DNA of 64,000 nucleotides from the NCBI RefSeq assembly GCF_000003815.2, contig NW_023365727.1, positions 58,717 to 122,716 of the forward strand, written 5' to 3'. Positions within the stretch are counted from its first letter, which is position 1; the number at the start of each line of letters is the position of its first letter. The position numbers were made by a program, and so were the translations under genes. Below are positions 44,646 to 54,682 of this stretch, piece after piece. Source of the stretch: Branchiostoma floridae (lineage: Eukaryota; Chordata; Leptocardii; Amphioxiformes; Branchiostomatidae). The notes beneath the pieces are model-generated. The model worked only from the letters and a program-made list of their open reading frames with translations. It was not told the DNA's origin and made no database searches.

Positions 44646-44806
44646 TGTGACAGCGTTCTCGCCCCCCCCGTGATCTCGCCCCCCCGGGGGCGAAATCACT
44701 AGCGATCTCGCCCCCCCGGGGCGAAATCACTAGCGATCTCGCCCTCCCCAGTTAGTGATCTCGCCCCCCTACCTCGCCCCCCTTTAGCGATTTCGCCCCC
44801 CCCCCC

Positions 44807-45660
44807 AAAAAAATGGGTTTACATGACATTTAAAAAGTTGATTGGTATAAATCACAAAATGCAGTTTCAGAATGATATAAGTTCACGAGTTTGATACATA
44901 ACTCCATTCATAGTATCAATATTAACGTAATTACATGGTAATAAAATAGTTGAACTTGTTTCAGACAAGGAGGGTTGGGTCCTTTGTATTCCCATTATTG
45001 CATATACCTGAGTCTTGACATAAGATGTATTTCATTGTATTCGCCTGTCCTCAAGCAACCTATATATCTCCAATATGAAGTCTCTACCATGAAGTGACCA
45101 CAAAAGAACTGTAATGTCTTTATTAATTATGCAAATATTAGGCATTAATTAGAATAACGCACATTTTGGTATATGCACCTGGCCAAGAGATATCTTCACC
45201 TCCAACATGACTGTTTTTTCTAGTATTTAGGAACTGATGCATTTACCCGTGTTTCTTAAGACTGGTACTTTACCAGTGTTTGTGTAGCATTTAGCAACAG
45301 CTATATCAACTTGCGCGTAGATAGTGTTTATAATGAGAAACTATTATTCACGTGTGTTTTTGTTAGTGCTTTGGAAATGTTTCCAGCACAAGAAAGAAAA
45401 CACTGTGACAAATTGAAAACATATAGCTGACGTATTCCGTACCATAGACGGTGTTGATTTATACGTTCGCAGTAGCACTGTTTTTATGCCACCTCAGCTG
45501 CAAAAATTGTCTTTTTCATTTCAATGTCATGTTTGCACCGAACAATATAGTATCGACTTTCGAGGTATGACATCTTACGGTACGGTAATAAGGTTCCATA
45601 TAGGTACCAGGTAACACACCATATACGTTACTCCCCAGGTGCAGTATAGTACCAGGTAGC
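44807..45660. other. internal sequence of the CCGG-targeted element
   Basis: About 850 bp of AT-rich non-coding sequence between the left subterminal array and the LINE 3' end. No motif-bearing frame is seen. Confidence 0.5.
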
Positions 45661-45663
45661 GCA

Positions 45664-45720
45664 CCTGTAATAGTCAAGTCAAAGTCAAAGTCAAAGTCAA
45701 AGTTTATTGCACAACATTTG
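45664..45720 (-). repeat. LINE 3' tail: AATAAA plus (CTTTGA)n
   Basis: On the minus strand the sequence reads GCAATAAACTTTGACTTTGA with the hexamer repeated four times, then stops. A polyadenylation-like signal followed by a short simple repeat is how many CR1/L2-type LINEs end; it marks the 3' boundary of the element. Confidence 0.8.
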
Positions 45721-45958
45721 TAAAACGGGTACAATGTATGGCAAACTTAGCTAACGTTATATTGTACAGACAACTAGCAATATGCTAGTAGTAGAATTAA
45801 TCTAACAAAGTAACAATAGGTTATGCGATGTTCTATTGCTAATAACATGAAAATATACTACATTCAGGCAGTATTTTACACAAACAATATGACTGAGAGG
45901 AGACATAGCGAGGATCTTATTATCTAGTATATACATTACTATGACAATGTATACAAAA

Positions 45959-48900
45959 TTAAGTTGAAATCATGAGGTTCCTTTTCTGCATTGATGTGTA
46001 TATGTATTGGCCTACGTAAACGGAAACAGTGTCGGGACATGACATAAGTACATGAAATAACTCTCTGTTTGTCTTAGGTAATGATTTGTTCTTTATCGTC
46101 TGCATTAATTTAGCTCTTTCTTCTATGTAAGTTGGACATTCTATCATGAAGTGGTATTCATCTTCTACGCCTTCTTTGCATGTTGGACATAGTCTCTGGC
46201 TCGCTGGGACATTATTGTGTCGGCCCTTTTCAATTTCTAACCGATGTGCAGCAATTCTGAGTTTTGTTGTATTGGCTACGAAAGATTTGTTTTGGACCGA
46301 AAGCAAGTATTTCTCAATATGAAATTCAGATTTTATTTTTGAATATGTTTCGAGTTTACTGAAACTTTTGATTTTTTGTCGCCAGCTGGATAGAAACTCG
46401 TCTTTAAGGCGCTCCTTGAACATGTTTCCAAAGTAGTTGGCGCTTACGTTGGGGTTCAGCCAAATATTTTGGAACCCGTGTCTACAGAGTGTATCTCGTA
46501 CATGTATAACCCAGTCTTGTTCTAGTCTTACAGCTTCATTATATGCTTTTTTCACGATTCTGTCATTCGAGAGGCTGTTCAATCTTATCCAATATTTAAC
46601 CAGTTGAGTCTGTGTATCTATGTATAGCGGAAACATGCCCAATTCTCCCCTTACTGCAGCGTTAACTGAACTTTTGGGGACGCGGAGAAGTATTTTGCAG
46701 AAGTTTAGAAGAACATATTCTAGGTCGGAAACCTCGTAAGAAATTGGAGGTTGAGTTACCGTAATGTTTTGTTTAGCTAATGTATTGGAATGATATATCA
46801 TCTGTAACTTATCATTGTACTTGCTGAGTCGAATTAAAACCGGACGGTTAGATGGTGGGTCGGATTTTTTTCCGACACGAGTAGCTTTACGGATATTAAC
46901 ATCCGATCCTAGTATCGGAGATATAATGTTGGATAATATTTGTCTTATGTTTTCATTTGGACATTCCGTTATTCCATTAAGGATGAGATCCCGTGATTGA
47001 ACTGTTGTTCCCAGTATCTCGCTGCAATAAAGTAGAATTGGTTTGACTAAACTATTAAATAAATCAAGTGCTAGTGGAATGGATGGGTTGTAGTTTGACA
47101 GAAGGAGGGATCTGAGTTTGAAAGAAGCCCGGAGGGCTTTTATTCTCAGTTGTTTTGTTGCACGCTGAAATGATCCGGAGGGTGTTATATCTACCCCCAG
47201 ATATGTATAAAAGTTTGTAATGTTTAAGGACTGTCCTTGTGATTGGAAATTTGAGTTTATGTTGTAACCTGTTCGTCCAGTTTTTGAAAATATCATAACT
47301 TTAGTTTTGTCTCTATTGATTGCTAGCTTCCAGAGTGAGCAGAATCTGTCTAGTCTCTTTAGGCACTCTTGGAGACCACTTTCTGACTTTGAGAAGAGGA
47401 CTAGGTCATCTGCCCATAGGAGACTGTTAATTGGAGTATTATCGAGAGTGACAGGATCACATAATGATGAAGACAACTCGCTAGGGATGTCATTTATAAA
47501 AAGGTTAAATAAAAGGGGGCTTAGATTACACCCTTGGCGTACGCCGCACGTTGATTTAAAGTAGTCTGACAGGCCACCAGGAGTTTTAACACAGTATTTT
47601 ATGTAGGAATACATGGATTGTATGATTTTGAAGAATTGTCCACCTATGCCTGATGATAACAGTTTGTAGTACAAGCCATCTCTCCAAACAGAGTCGAATG
47701 CTTTCTTGAAATCAACAAAGCATGCGTATAACTTTCCACCAGGTTCAGACAACTGTTTATCGATGATAGTTTTAAGCACGAAGATGTTGTCACTTGTCCG
47801 GAAGTTTTGTCTAAATCCGGATTGAGAAGGAGTCAATATATTGTTATCTTCTAGAAAGTGCTGCAGACGGTTACTTAATATGAGAGTGAACAGTTTCCCA
47901 ACGCAGCTAGAAATTGCGATCCCTCTATAGTTTGACGGGTTGGATGTATTGCCGCTTTTGTGTATGGGGACGAGAATGTTTTGACTCCATTGATTGGGAA
48001 ATGTACCGGACTGGATGGCGAGATTGAACAGTTTCTTCAGTGGTATGACAAGTTGGTTTGTGCTACATTTTAGCATTTCATTAGTGATGGAGTCTGTGCC
48101 ACATGCTTTACGGCCCTTTAGTTTATGTAGTCCGGCTATGATTTCGTCTTCTAAAATGTCATAGTCCAAGGGATTTCCCGTTTTATTTGCAAGGGTATTG
48201 ATAATAGTTTTGGTATGCTCCTTATTTCCTATGTCAACTTCGTTATCACTTCCCGTTGTCTGAAGCAGGTCTGTTTCTTTCTGACCGATATGTTGATGGA
48301 AATCTGTGTCGGCTTCATTAATTTTTACAAGATCGTTCAGATTTTTGAAGTGAGTTTTCCACTCTTCAGGGCTTATGTTATTATTTTCATCTTGTTTATC
48401 ATTTCCATCCTGGTTTTGAATTTTCATTTCTCTCCAGAATTTTTGTGGGTCTGATTTACTGAGTTTATAAAGATTGTTCCATTGCCTTTCTTTGAAGAGC
48501 TGTCTTTCTGCTTTAATCTTTTTCTTGTAAATTTTAAGGTTGTTAAAATAAGCATGGCGAAGATCAAGTTTCCAGGGACATTTAGAAAATTCTGTAGCTA
48601 AACGATTGACTTTCCGTTTGAGAGCAGCACATGACTGGTTGAACCATGGTTTGTTTTTGTTTTTCCTTTTCTTTTTCTTTTTGTAGACAATCTTCCGTAA
48701 TGACTTGTCGGCAACATGTATGATAATGTCTTCGATTTCTTTCACGGCGTCTTCTACAGTAGGGAAGGATTTATCCATGAATTTCTGTAAATCTCTTACA
48801 GTTGAGGGAGCTTGTAATGCCTCTGTAAATTTGTCTTTAGGATTGTCGTCCCAAACATATTTGGTCGGTAAAGGATGCGAAAAAGGTTTGGTTTGTTTTA

Positions 48901-49732
48901 TATAGGGTGAATAATTCGTAGAGATTGAGCATGTTATTAAACAGTGATCAGAGAATACGGAGGGATCGTCAACTTTGAAGTATCTAACTTTTGGAAAGAA
49001 TTTCGAGCTAACAACACAATAGTCCACTAAACTAGAACCGTTATATTTATGGCAGGTAAGCTTTCCGGACAGGTCTCCTGCGACTCTACCGTTTAGAATG
49101 GTTAGATCAGCAGATGAACAGAGCTCAATTAAGTGCTTGCCGTATTTGTTTACACCTTTGTCGCAGCTTGATCTATACCGTAGGTCATCTTTGAACTCTA
49201 TAAAATCGTGATTTAGGCAGTCATCTTGAATTGTAGTNNNNNNNNNNNNNNNNNNNNNNNNNNNNNNNNNNNNNNNNNNNNNNNNNNNNNNNNNNNNNNN
49301 NNNNNNNNNNNNNNNNNNNNNNNNNNNNNNNNNNNNNNNNNNNNNNNNNNNNNNNNNNNNNNNNNNNNNNNNNNNNNNNNNNNNNNNNNNNNNNNNNNNN
49401 NNNNNNNNNNNNNNNNNNNNNNNNNNNNNNNNNNNNNNNNNNNNNNNNNNNNNNNNNNNNNNNNNNNNNNNNNNNNNNNNNNNNNNNNNNNNNNNNNNNN
49501 NNNNNNNNNNNNNNNNNNNNNNNNNNNNNNNNNNNNNNNNNNNNNNNNNNNNNNNNNNNNNNNNNNNNNNNNNNNNNNNNNNNNNNNNNNNNNNNNNNNN
49601 NNNNNNNNNNNNNNNNNNNNNNNNNNNNNNNNNNNNNNNNNNNNNNNNNNNNNNNNNNNNNNNNNNNNNNNNNNNNNNNNNNNNNNNNNNNNNNNNNNNN
49701 NNNNNNNNNNNNNNNNNNNNNNNCGCTGACAT
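45959..49732 (-). CDS. LINE ORF2: endonuclease-reverse transcriptase
   Basis: The frame opens at ATG 49732, crosses a 486-N gap (residues 4-165), and then runs over 1,090 codons without a stop. The end of an APE-type endonuclease is visible (FSDHCLITCSIST, about residue 260). After a basic linker (KPWFNQSCAALKRKVNR) the RT follows: GRKACGTDSITNEML (~540), NYRGIAISSCVGKLF (~600), CFVDFKKAFDSVWRDG, GVRQGCNLSPLLFNLF and the catalytic LWADDLVLFSKSES (~775). A C-terminal knuckle, CPTCKEGVEDEYHFMIEC, sits at about 1180. The enzyme nicks target DNA and primes reverse transcription there. The ORF1 on the same strand ends 250 bp upstream. Apparent intactness suggests a young copy of the CR1/Crack/L2 group. 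Confidence 0.9.
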   Translation of the reverse strand: MSAXXXXXXXXXXXXXXXXXXXXXXXXXXXXXXXXXXXXXXXXXXXXXXXXXXXXXXXXXXXXXXXXXXXXXXXXXXXXXXXXXXXXXXXXXXXXXXXXXXXXXXXXXXXXXXXXXXXXXXXXXXXXXXXXXXXXXXXXXXXXXXXXXXXXXXXXXXXXXXXXXXTTIQDDCLNHDFIEFKDDLRYRSSCDKGVNKYGKHLIELCSSADLTILNGRVAGDLSGKLTCHKYNGSSLVDYCVVSSKFFPKVRYFKVDDPSVFSDHCLITCSISTNYSPYIKQTKPFSHPLPTKYVWDDNPKDKFTEALQAPSTVRDLQKFMDKSFPTVEDAVKEIEDIIIHVADKSLRKIVYKKKKKRKNKNKPWFNQSCAALKRKVNRLATEFSKCPWKLDLRHAYFNNLKIYKKKIKAERQLFKERQWNNLYKLSKSDPQKFWREMKIQNQDGNDKQDENNNISPEEWKTHFKNLNDLVKINEADTDFHQHIGQKETDLLQTTGSDNEVDIGNKEHTKTIINTLANKTGNPLDYDILEDEIIAGLHKLKGRKACGTDSITNEMLKCSTNQLVIPLKKLFNLAIQSGTFPNQWSQNILVPIHKSGNTSNPSNYRGIAISSCVGKLFTLILSNRLQHFLEDNNILTPSQSGFRQNFRTSDNIFVLKTIIDKQLSEPGGKLYACFVDFKKAFDSVWRDGLYYKLLSSGIGGQFFKIIQSMYSYIKYCVKTPGGLSDYFKSTCGVRQGCNLSPLLFNLFINDIPSELSSSLCDPVTLDNTPINSLLWADDLVLFSKSESGLQECLKRLDRFCSLWKLAINRDKTKVMIFSKTGRTGYNINSNFQSQGQSLNITNFYTYLGVDITPSGSFQRATKQLRIKALRASFKLRSLLLSNYNPSIPLALDLFNSLVKPILLYCSEILGTTVQSRDLILNGITECPNENIRQILSNIISPILGSDVNIRKATRVGKKSDPPSNRPVLIRLSKYNDKLQMIYHSNTLAKQNITVTQPPISYEVSDLEYVLLNFCKILLRVPKSSVNAAVRGELGMFPLYIDTQTQLVKYWIRLNSLSNDRIVKKAYNEAVRLEQDWVIHVRDTLCRHGFQNIWLNPNVSANYFGNMFKERLKDEFLSSWRQKIKSFSKLETYSKIKSEFHIEKYLLSVQNKSFVANTTKLRIAAHRLEIEKGRHNNVPASQRLCPTCKEGVEDEYHFMIECPTYIEERAKLMQTIKNKSLPKTNRELFHVLMSCPDTVSVYVGQYIYTSMQKRNLMIST
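49238..49723. other. assembly gap (486 N)
   Basis: Hides most of the ORF2 endonuclease domain; its length keeps the ORF2 frame, which may be coincidence. Confidence 0.98.
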
Positions 49733-49982
49733 ATTGAGTTTGACAATTGGACGATAATACCAAATATTCTACAAGTGAGAGCTTAGCTACTTTGTGCGCA
49801 GAGTTAATCAATACAAGTTAACGTAAATATGTACTAAAACTTACATTACATGCGGGTTTCCCCTTTCATGGTAGATTGTACAGAAGTATTTGTATGTGTA
49901 ATTATAAGGTAATTTTGTCACCTGGGTGGTCACTTGGATAAAACTGGTCGTTATCTTTCTAGCGAACCGGCATGTCTTCAGT

Positions 49983-52538
49983 TTAGTGTCTCAGGAAGTC
50001 TGCCAACATGTTCATAAGTGTCTCCACAGTTTGACGCTTGTCCCCAGTCTCAGCAAACGACGGTCCAGTCTTGTGGTTCCACTGTGGAGGTGGCGGGGGT
50101 ACCTGGTTCCAGGGAAACAGCAGTGGCGGGTTCCTCTGAGGCATCCGCAGGGGCCCTGGCGAAGGTCGTCTGTCAGGCTGCACGGGCTTCCTTGGAGGTT
50201 CCTGCCGGGGTCCCAATGGCTGGTGTCGGTCGGATTGTGTGCGGTACGACACTGATGCACCGTTTCTCCCTGGGTTCATGTGTTGTGATGTCGGGTTTCT
50301 GTCCTGTCTGTCTGTCCGATTTACAGCATGAGCTTCCCGTTGGTGCCGAAGTGTACGTTTGACGTCCGCTACCAAAAGTCTGACGCCTGTGTCGGGTTTG
50401 ATATGGATCCCGTCAGGCTTGTATAGCGATCGATCTTCTGACAAGAGTCTATGTCGGATATATATGAGGTCGTTATCCGCCAGACAGGACCTTTCAATGG
50501 CGTCATTGTATGAAGCTATGTTCCTATTGAGCTTGGAATTCATATTCGTTCCTCGCGGTAGGACCTGCGACATCCCAATCTTTGCGTTAGGAAAACACTC
50601 TCTAGTAGACTCGATAACTTTGTGTGTTTGCTCTATACAGGTGGCAACGCTGTCTGGTCTGTTTTTAGTATTGTCCAAATCATTAGATGCGACATGGATG
50701 ATGACAAGCTCGGTGTTGGGATCTGGGGACGCGATAATCCTTTCGGCGGCTCTTGGTAGGGTAGTGGTTTTGGAGATGCTTGCTCTTTTGTGTTTGTACA
50801 TTTTCTCGGGATCGACATCATTCCACAGGGAATCCGCAAAGATTCTTACTTGTGTCGTTACACCTTGATCGTTTTCGGTTGGAGTTGACGCTGTTGTGTT
50901 TCCGTCAGTTTGAGCGGGGGCGGGAGCGGTGGCGGTGGCGGGAGCCGATGACTTGGTGTTCGGGGCTGCATCGGTGATTGGGTTTTGTGCTCGGCCTCCA
51001 GTAACGATTTCAGAGTACAAACGATTTATTCTGGACTCATCCTTCTGAGCTTTGTTCTCTACTGGTGTTGTTTGGATGTCGGATGGTTGAGCTTTGTTCG
51101 TCATTCTGGAGTCATCCTTCTGAGCTTTGTTCTCTGCTGGTCTTGTCGGAGTGTTGGATGTTTGAGCACGGTTCGTCAGGATGAGAACTTGAGCTTGCAA
51201 AGCGTCATGGTCGGCTTTCTGAGAAGCTAGTGTGTCAGTCAGGTTCTTCGTGATTTCACGTTGACGTTGAAGTTCAGAGCCAAGGTTCTCAATTTGTCGA
51301 GATTGCTTGTCAATCACGACTTTCCTGTTCTGCAGGTTGGCTTGTAGACTAGCGATTAGTTTTCCTTGTTTGTCCATAGTTACCTTGTTGCTGAAAACCA
51401 GGGTCTTCAGCTCGTTCATATCGTCCACCAGCGTTGTGTACATATTTTCGTAGTCAGTACTGGGGAGCTTTGCACTTGTTTCTGGCTCTTTTGGAAGGTC
51501 CATCTTTAGAGCTTGGCGCGATCGTGGGTTTGAGAGTTGTGGGTTACTCCCCATCTTGTTTTTACCTGCAGACTCCCGTACTTTTGTGAATGGAGTAAGG
51601 AAAATGTTCTCAAGACCTCCCAGTACTTTGCGGATGGAAGGAGACCTGAGCGATTTTGGAGTTGTGTTTTCTGTTAGGATGTCTTTCTCTACGGCCAGAT
51701 CCTTGGTCAAATCAACAGTTACAGGCTCCAAGTTTGTTGTCTGTTCTAAGTCACTGTCAGGCGCTGTCATGGCGGACACTTCACACTCGGAGGTAGTCTC
51801 TATTGTCTTAGCGTCGTCGTCTTTTGTTTTATCTACGTCAGCCTCAAGTTCCTTATGCATAAGTCCGCCATCNNNNNNNNNNNNNNNNNNNNNNNNNNNN
51901 NNNNNNNNNNNNNNNNNNNNNNNNNNNNNNNNNNNNNNNNNNNNNNNNNNNNNNNNNNNNNNNNNNNNNNNNNNNNNNNNNNNNNNNNNNNNNNNNNNNN
52001 NNNNNNNNNNNNNNNNNNNNNNNNNNNNNNNNNNNNNNNNNNNNNNNNNNNNNNNNNNNNNNNNNNNNNNNNNNNNNNNNNNNNNNNNNNNNNNNNNNNN
52101 NNNNNNNNNNNNNNNNNNNNNNNNNNNNNNNNNNNNNNNNNNNNNNNNNNNNNNNNNNNNNNNNNNNNNNNNNNNNNNNNNNNNNNNNNNNNNNNNNNNN
52201 NNNNNNNNNNNNNNNNNNNNNNNNNNNNNNNNNNNNNNNNNNNNNNNNNNNNNNNNNNNNNNNNNNNNNNNNNNNNNNNNNNNNNNNNNNNNNNNNNNNN
52301 NNNNNNNNNNNNNNNNNNNNNNNNNNNNNNNNNNNNNNNNNNNNNNNNNNNNNNNNNNNNNNNNNNNNNNNNNNNNNNNNNNNNNNNNNNNNNNNNNNNN
52401 NNNNNNNNNNNNNNNNNNNNNNNNNNNNNNNNNNNNNNNNNNNNNNNNNNNNNNNNNNNNNNNNNNNNNNNNNNNNNNNNNNNNNNNNNNNNNNNNNNNN
52501 NAGTCGAAATAAACGGTATAGAACAGTCTGCGGAACAA
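49983..52538 (-). CDS. LINE ORF1 with coiled coil and SGNH-hydrolase-like domain
   Basis: Sequence visible below the 629-N gap encodes, in order: an acidic, Thr/Ser-rich region; a long heptad coiled coil (MNELKTLVFSNKVTMDKQ ... ENLGSELQRQREITKNL); a Gln/Thr/Pro linker with two copies of an ENKAQKD segment; an SGNH-like domain; and a Pro-rich basic tail. SGNH blocks are RIFADSLWNDVD (Ser in A-D-S where the family usually has G-D-S), HVASNDLDN, and DGIHIKPD with the Asp-His pair. Esterase-like ORF1 proteins are known from CR1/L2-group LINEs and bind nucleic acid or membranes. The start lies in or beyond the gap; the listed 5' boundary at 52538 is only the open limit. Confidence 0.8.
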   Translation of the reverse strand: MFRRLFYTVYFDXXXXXXXXXXXXXXXXXXXXXXXXXXXXXXXXXXXXXXXXXXXXXXXXXXXXXXXXXXXXXXXXXXXXXXXXXXXXXXXXXXXXXXXXXXXXXXXXXXXXXXXXXXXXXXXXXXXXXXXXXXXXXXXXXXXXXXXXXXXXXXXXXXXXXXXXXXXXXXXXXXXXXXXXXXXXXXXXXXXXXXXXXXXXXXXXXXXXXXXXXXXXXXXXXXDGGLMHKELEADVDKTKDDDAKTIETTSECEVSAMTAPDSDLEQTTNLEPVTVDLTKDLAVEKDILTENTTPKSLRSPSIRKVLGGLENIFLTPFTKVRESAGKNKMGSNPQLSNPRSRQALKMDLPKEPETSAKLPSTDYENMYTTLVDDMNELKTLVFSNKVTMDKQGKLIASLQANLQNRKVVIDKQSRQIENLGSELQRQREITKNLTDTLASQKADHDALQAQVLILTNRAQTSNTPTRPAENKAQKDDSRMTNKAQPSDIQTTPVENKAQKDESRINRLYSEIVTGGRAQNPITDAAPNTKSSAPATATAPAPAQTDGNTTASTPTENDQGVTTQVRIFADSLWNDVDPEKMYKHKRASISKTTTLPRAAERIIASPDPNTELVIIHVASNDLDNTKNRPDSVATCIEQTHKVIESTRECFPNAKIGMSQVLPRGTNMNSKLNRNIASYNDAIERSCLADNDLIYIRHRLLSEDRSLYKPDGIHIKPDTGVRLLVADVKRTLRHQREAHAVNRTDRQDRNPTSQHMNPGRNGASVSYRTQSDRHQPLGPRQEPPRKPVQPDRRPSPGPLRMPQRNPPLLFPWNQVPPPPPQWNHKTGPSFAETGDKRQTVETLMNMLADFLRH
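51873..52501. other. assembly gap (629 N)
   Basis: Covers the N-terminal part of ORF1 and the transition to the LINE 5' end. Confidence 0.98.
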
Positions 52539-52736
52539 GCAATGGCTCTGAAAGTTATTGACAGGCGAAGCTTATTTGATGCCATTCTGGTCAGTGCGGC
52601 CATCTTAGTCCTATATAATATGTAGTAACCTGCTGCTTGGGGGGGGGGGGGCGAAAACGCTAAAGGGGGGCGAAAACGCTAGTGATCTCGCCCCCCGGGG
52701 GGGCGAGATCACAGGGGGGGCGAGATCGCTGTCACA

Positions 52737-53616
52737 CCGGTACGTTTACGACGATTTCTCTAGCCATACTGATTTGACAAATTGTCAACGCATCATTTTC
52801 TCCAGTTACATGTTGCTGTTATAGGTTACCCTTGCCACTTCTTCTGTGTAACTTTTCTGCCACTCTTGTCCTGCTAAAAGCGTAATATTGTAATTGTAAC
52901 ACGCCGCGGAATTACACGGCGAACGGGCGCGTGGTTGGGAGGGGGTACAAAATACAGGTAGGAAGAAACACGGCACAATTAACTGCCGCTATGTACATTT
53001 ATACATCCTCTGATGTTCCTTCCTTTTCTGTCAGTAAATGCATAAAACATAAACCTGCATGAGCATACAAAATGTCATGAGAAAACGGACGTATACTGTC
53101 AAGAATTTTCATTTAACTTCTGTCCGTCACAACCGCTATGAGGTAACACTTCACTGCTAGCGTAGATATAAAAATGGCGGGAAAATGGCTGCGTATGTTC
53201 AATTTTGCCCATTCAGTTGTAGATCCGGGCTATTATGCAACGGTTCTTCACACTTTTACATGAGTTGTAGGTCACCAACAGAAATTCAAGATTGTTGTTG
53301 AATCATGTTCGTCTTGTGCCGTGAGCATGTGTAATTATGATCTATGTGAATTTGGCAATGAATGTGACAGTGTGTTCGTCCCACGACGAGCTGCCTACCC
53401 CGAAATTTAAAAAAAAGTATACTGAAAACTTTTGGCCTTGTTGTCTTCGAATGCATTGTTATCGATGCTTTGTAAATGGTGTATTGGACACATAGATGTC
53501 TGAAGTGTGCACAGCTCAGAAATAACTATTGTTGCATGTGTAGATCTCTTTAAGTTCCAGTATTTTTAATCTACCGGTATAAGTCTTACTACCGGTATTA
53601 TGCCAATGCATGTTAA
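52737..53616 (-). mobile_element. 887-bp TIR element, second copy, main part
   Basis: This is the reverse complement of about 9055-9920, with high identity, e.g. GATTTGACAAATTGTCAACG, GTTACATGTTGCTGTTATAG and GGTTCTTCACACTTTTACAT. It ends in TGCCAATGCATGTTA at the outer terminus. With the remnant at 44621-44645 it makes a complete element interrupted at its ACCGGT. Confidence 0.88.
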
Positions 53617-54339
53617 ATACACCACTTGAAAACTCCAAAAAATTTTTCTTTCTGAAAAAATTGCAATAATTATTATAAAAAGTGGTATGTGTGTTTATTA
53701 GTAACATTCCTCATCAACTAGTGAATATTGCACTCTGATAATAAGGCTTTTGCAGGCTGGCTTTTGGAAGTGTAGCAGCCTGCCCCCTGGCTTTAAAAAG
53801 TATCTACAGCTCTAGGGATGGAAGTGGTCTCATTCTTTTGTCTTCCTCATACAGGACAAAAAAGTTCTTCAACCCGGTCTTTCTGTTCTNNNNNNNNNNN
53901 NNNNNNNNNNNNNNNNNNNNNNNNNNNNNNNNNNNNNNNNNNNNNNNNNNNNNNNNNNNNNNNNNNNNNNNNNNNNNNNNNNNNNNNNNATACAACACAA
54001 GATTTGTATTTTAACTTTATATAACTTTATATATTAATAGTAATAATAATAATGATAACACATTTAGGCAGTGGGCTGCAATGTCGGCGTTTAACTCTTG
54101 TGCTTGCCCAGAAACGTCATTAAAAGCGTCATCATCTTGCTCTCCGGCTGTAGATGGAATTGCTATGGAATGGTATCAGTTTGACAGAAACTGTTCATGT
54201 AAAGATGTTTGAACGAAAGTGCTTCTCTGTATCCGGTAGCAGTGATGTGCAGCTCTGTACCTGTGAATAGAAATAAAACAATAAATTTACTGGCATGATG
54301 ACACAATAAAAATAGACGGCACCTCGGCCCATACCCCTC

Positions 54340-54650
54340 AGACCTCCTTTTCGTCTAGGGCTGTAGTCCTTGCAGGTTGTGTGGAACAATCCTCCAAGAA
54401 ACATAACATCGAATTAGCAAATCTCAAGCCATAAAACTTATAAGTCATAGAATCGAATGTGTTTTTTATAGTCTGAAATAAAAAGTCCTGGTTTCTGTTA
54501 TTAATCAAATCGAATTTGCGTCTTATCTCACCACTAAATATGCCCTGAATAAATCCACTTTGGGCTTTATCAATAATGTGTGATATGGCAGATTTTACCC
54601 TTAGTGCCAGAAAATTAGAAAGTATTCTGATATCTAGTATTGTCAACAAT
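54340..54650 (-). pseudogene. L1/Tx1-type LINE reverse transcriptase fragment
   Basis: The minus-strand frame reads ILDIRILSNFLALRVKSAIS, HIIDKAQSGFIQGIFSGEI and TIKNTFDSMTYKFYGL. This follows the 'YKIlsk.LA.RLk..l..iI...QsGFi.GR.i..Ni' and 'KAFDs..w.fl' blocks of L1/Tx1-group RTs. The KAFD box is degraded (KNTFD) and the FADD box is missing, so it is a short relic. Confidence 0.6.
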
Positions 54651-54682
54651 GGCTGTCGGACACTCGGCCGCCATGTCAACTC

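Larger units (their letters stand above)
44646..52736. mobile_element. CCGG-targeted TIR element (possibly Ginger-like) holding a LINE
   Basis: The termini are TGTGACAGCG and its inverse CGCTGTCACA. CCGG flanks both sides (44642-44645 and 52737-52740), while the empty copy at 9916-9921 has ACCGGT once. Because ACCGGT is a palindrome, the duplication could also be read as 6 bp with TIR GTGACAGCG. The TIRs lead into subterminal arrays of GATCTCGCCCCCC / GGGGGGCGAGATC that can form hairpins (44654-44806 and 52638-52728). TGTNR ends with a 4-bp duplication are known for Ginger transposons, which is the basis for that suggestion. No transposase is visible. The element proper is the outer ~1 kb; the LINE occupies the rest. 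Confidence 0.75.

Noticed and set aside
46815-48905. Plus-strand frames of 60-85 codons in 46.8-48.9 kb
   Set aside because: They are antisense shadows of the LINE ORF2.
50400-50860. SGNH domain as a host esterase gene
   Set aside because: It lies in one frame with a coiled coil, 250 bp upstream of a LINE ORF2 on the same strand, as in CR1/L2-type ORF1.
51833-52625. Frames over 200 codons on both strands around 52 kb
   Set aside because: They run through the 629-N gap; only the ORF1 frame has supporting sequence outside the gap.
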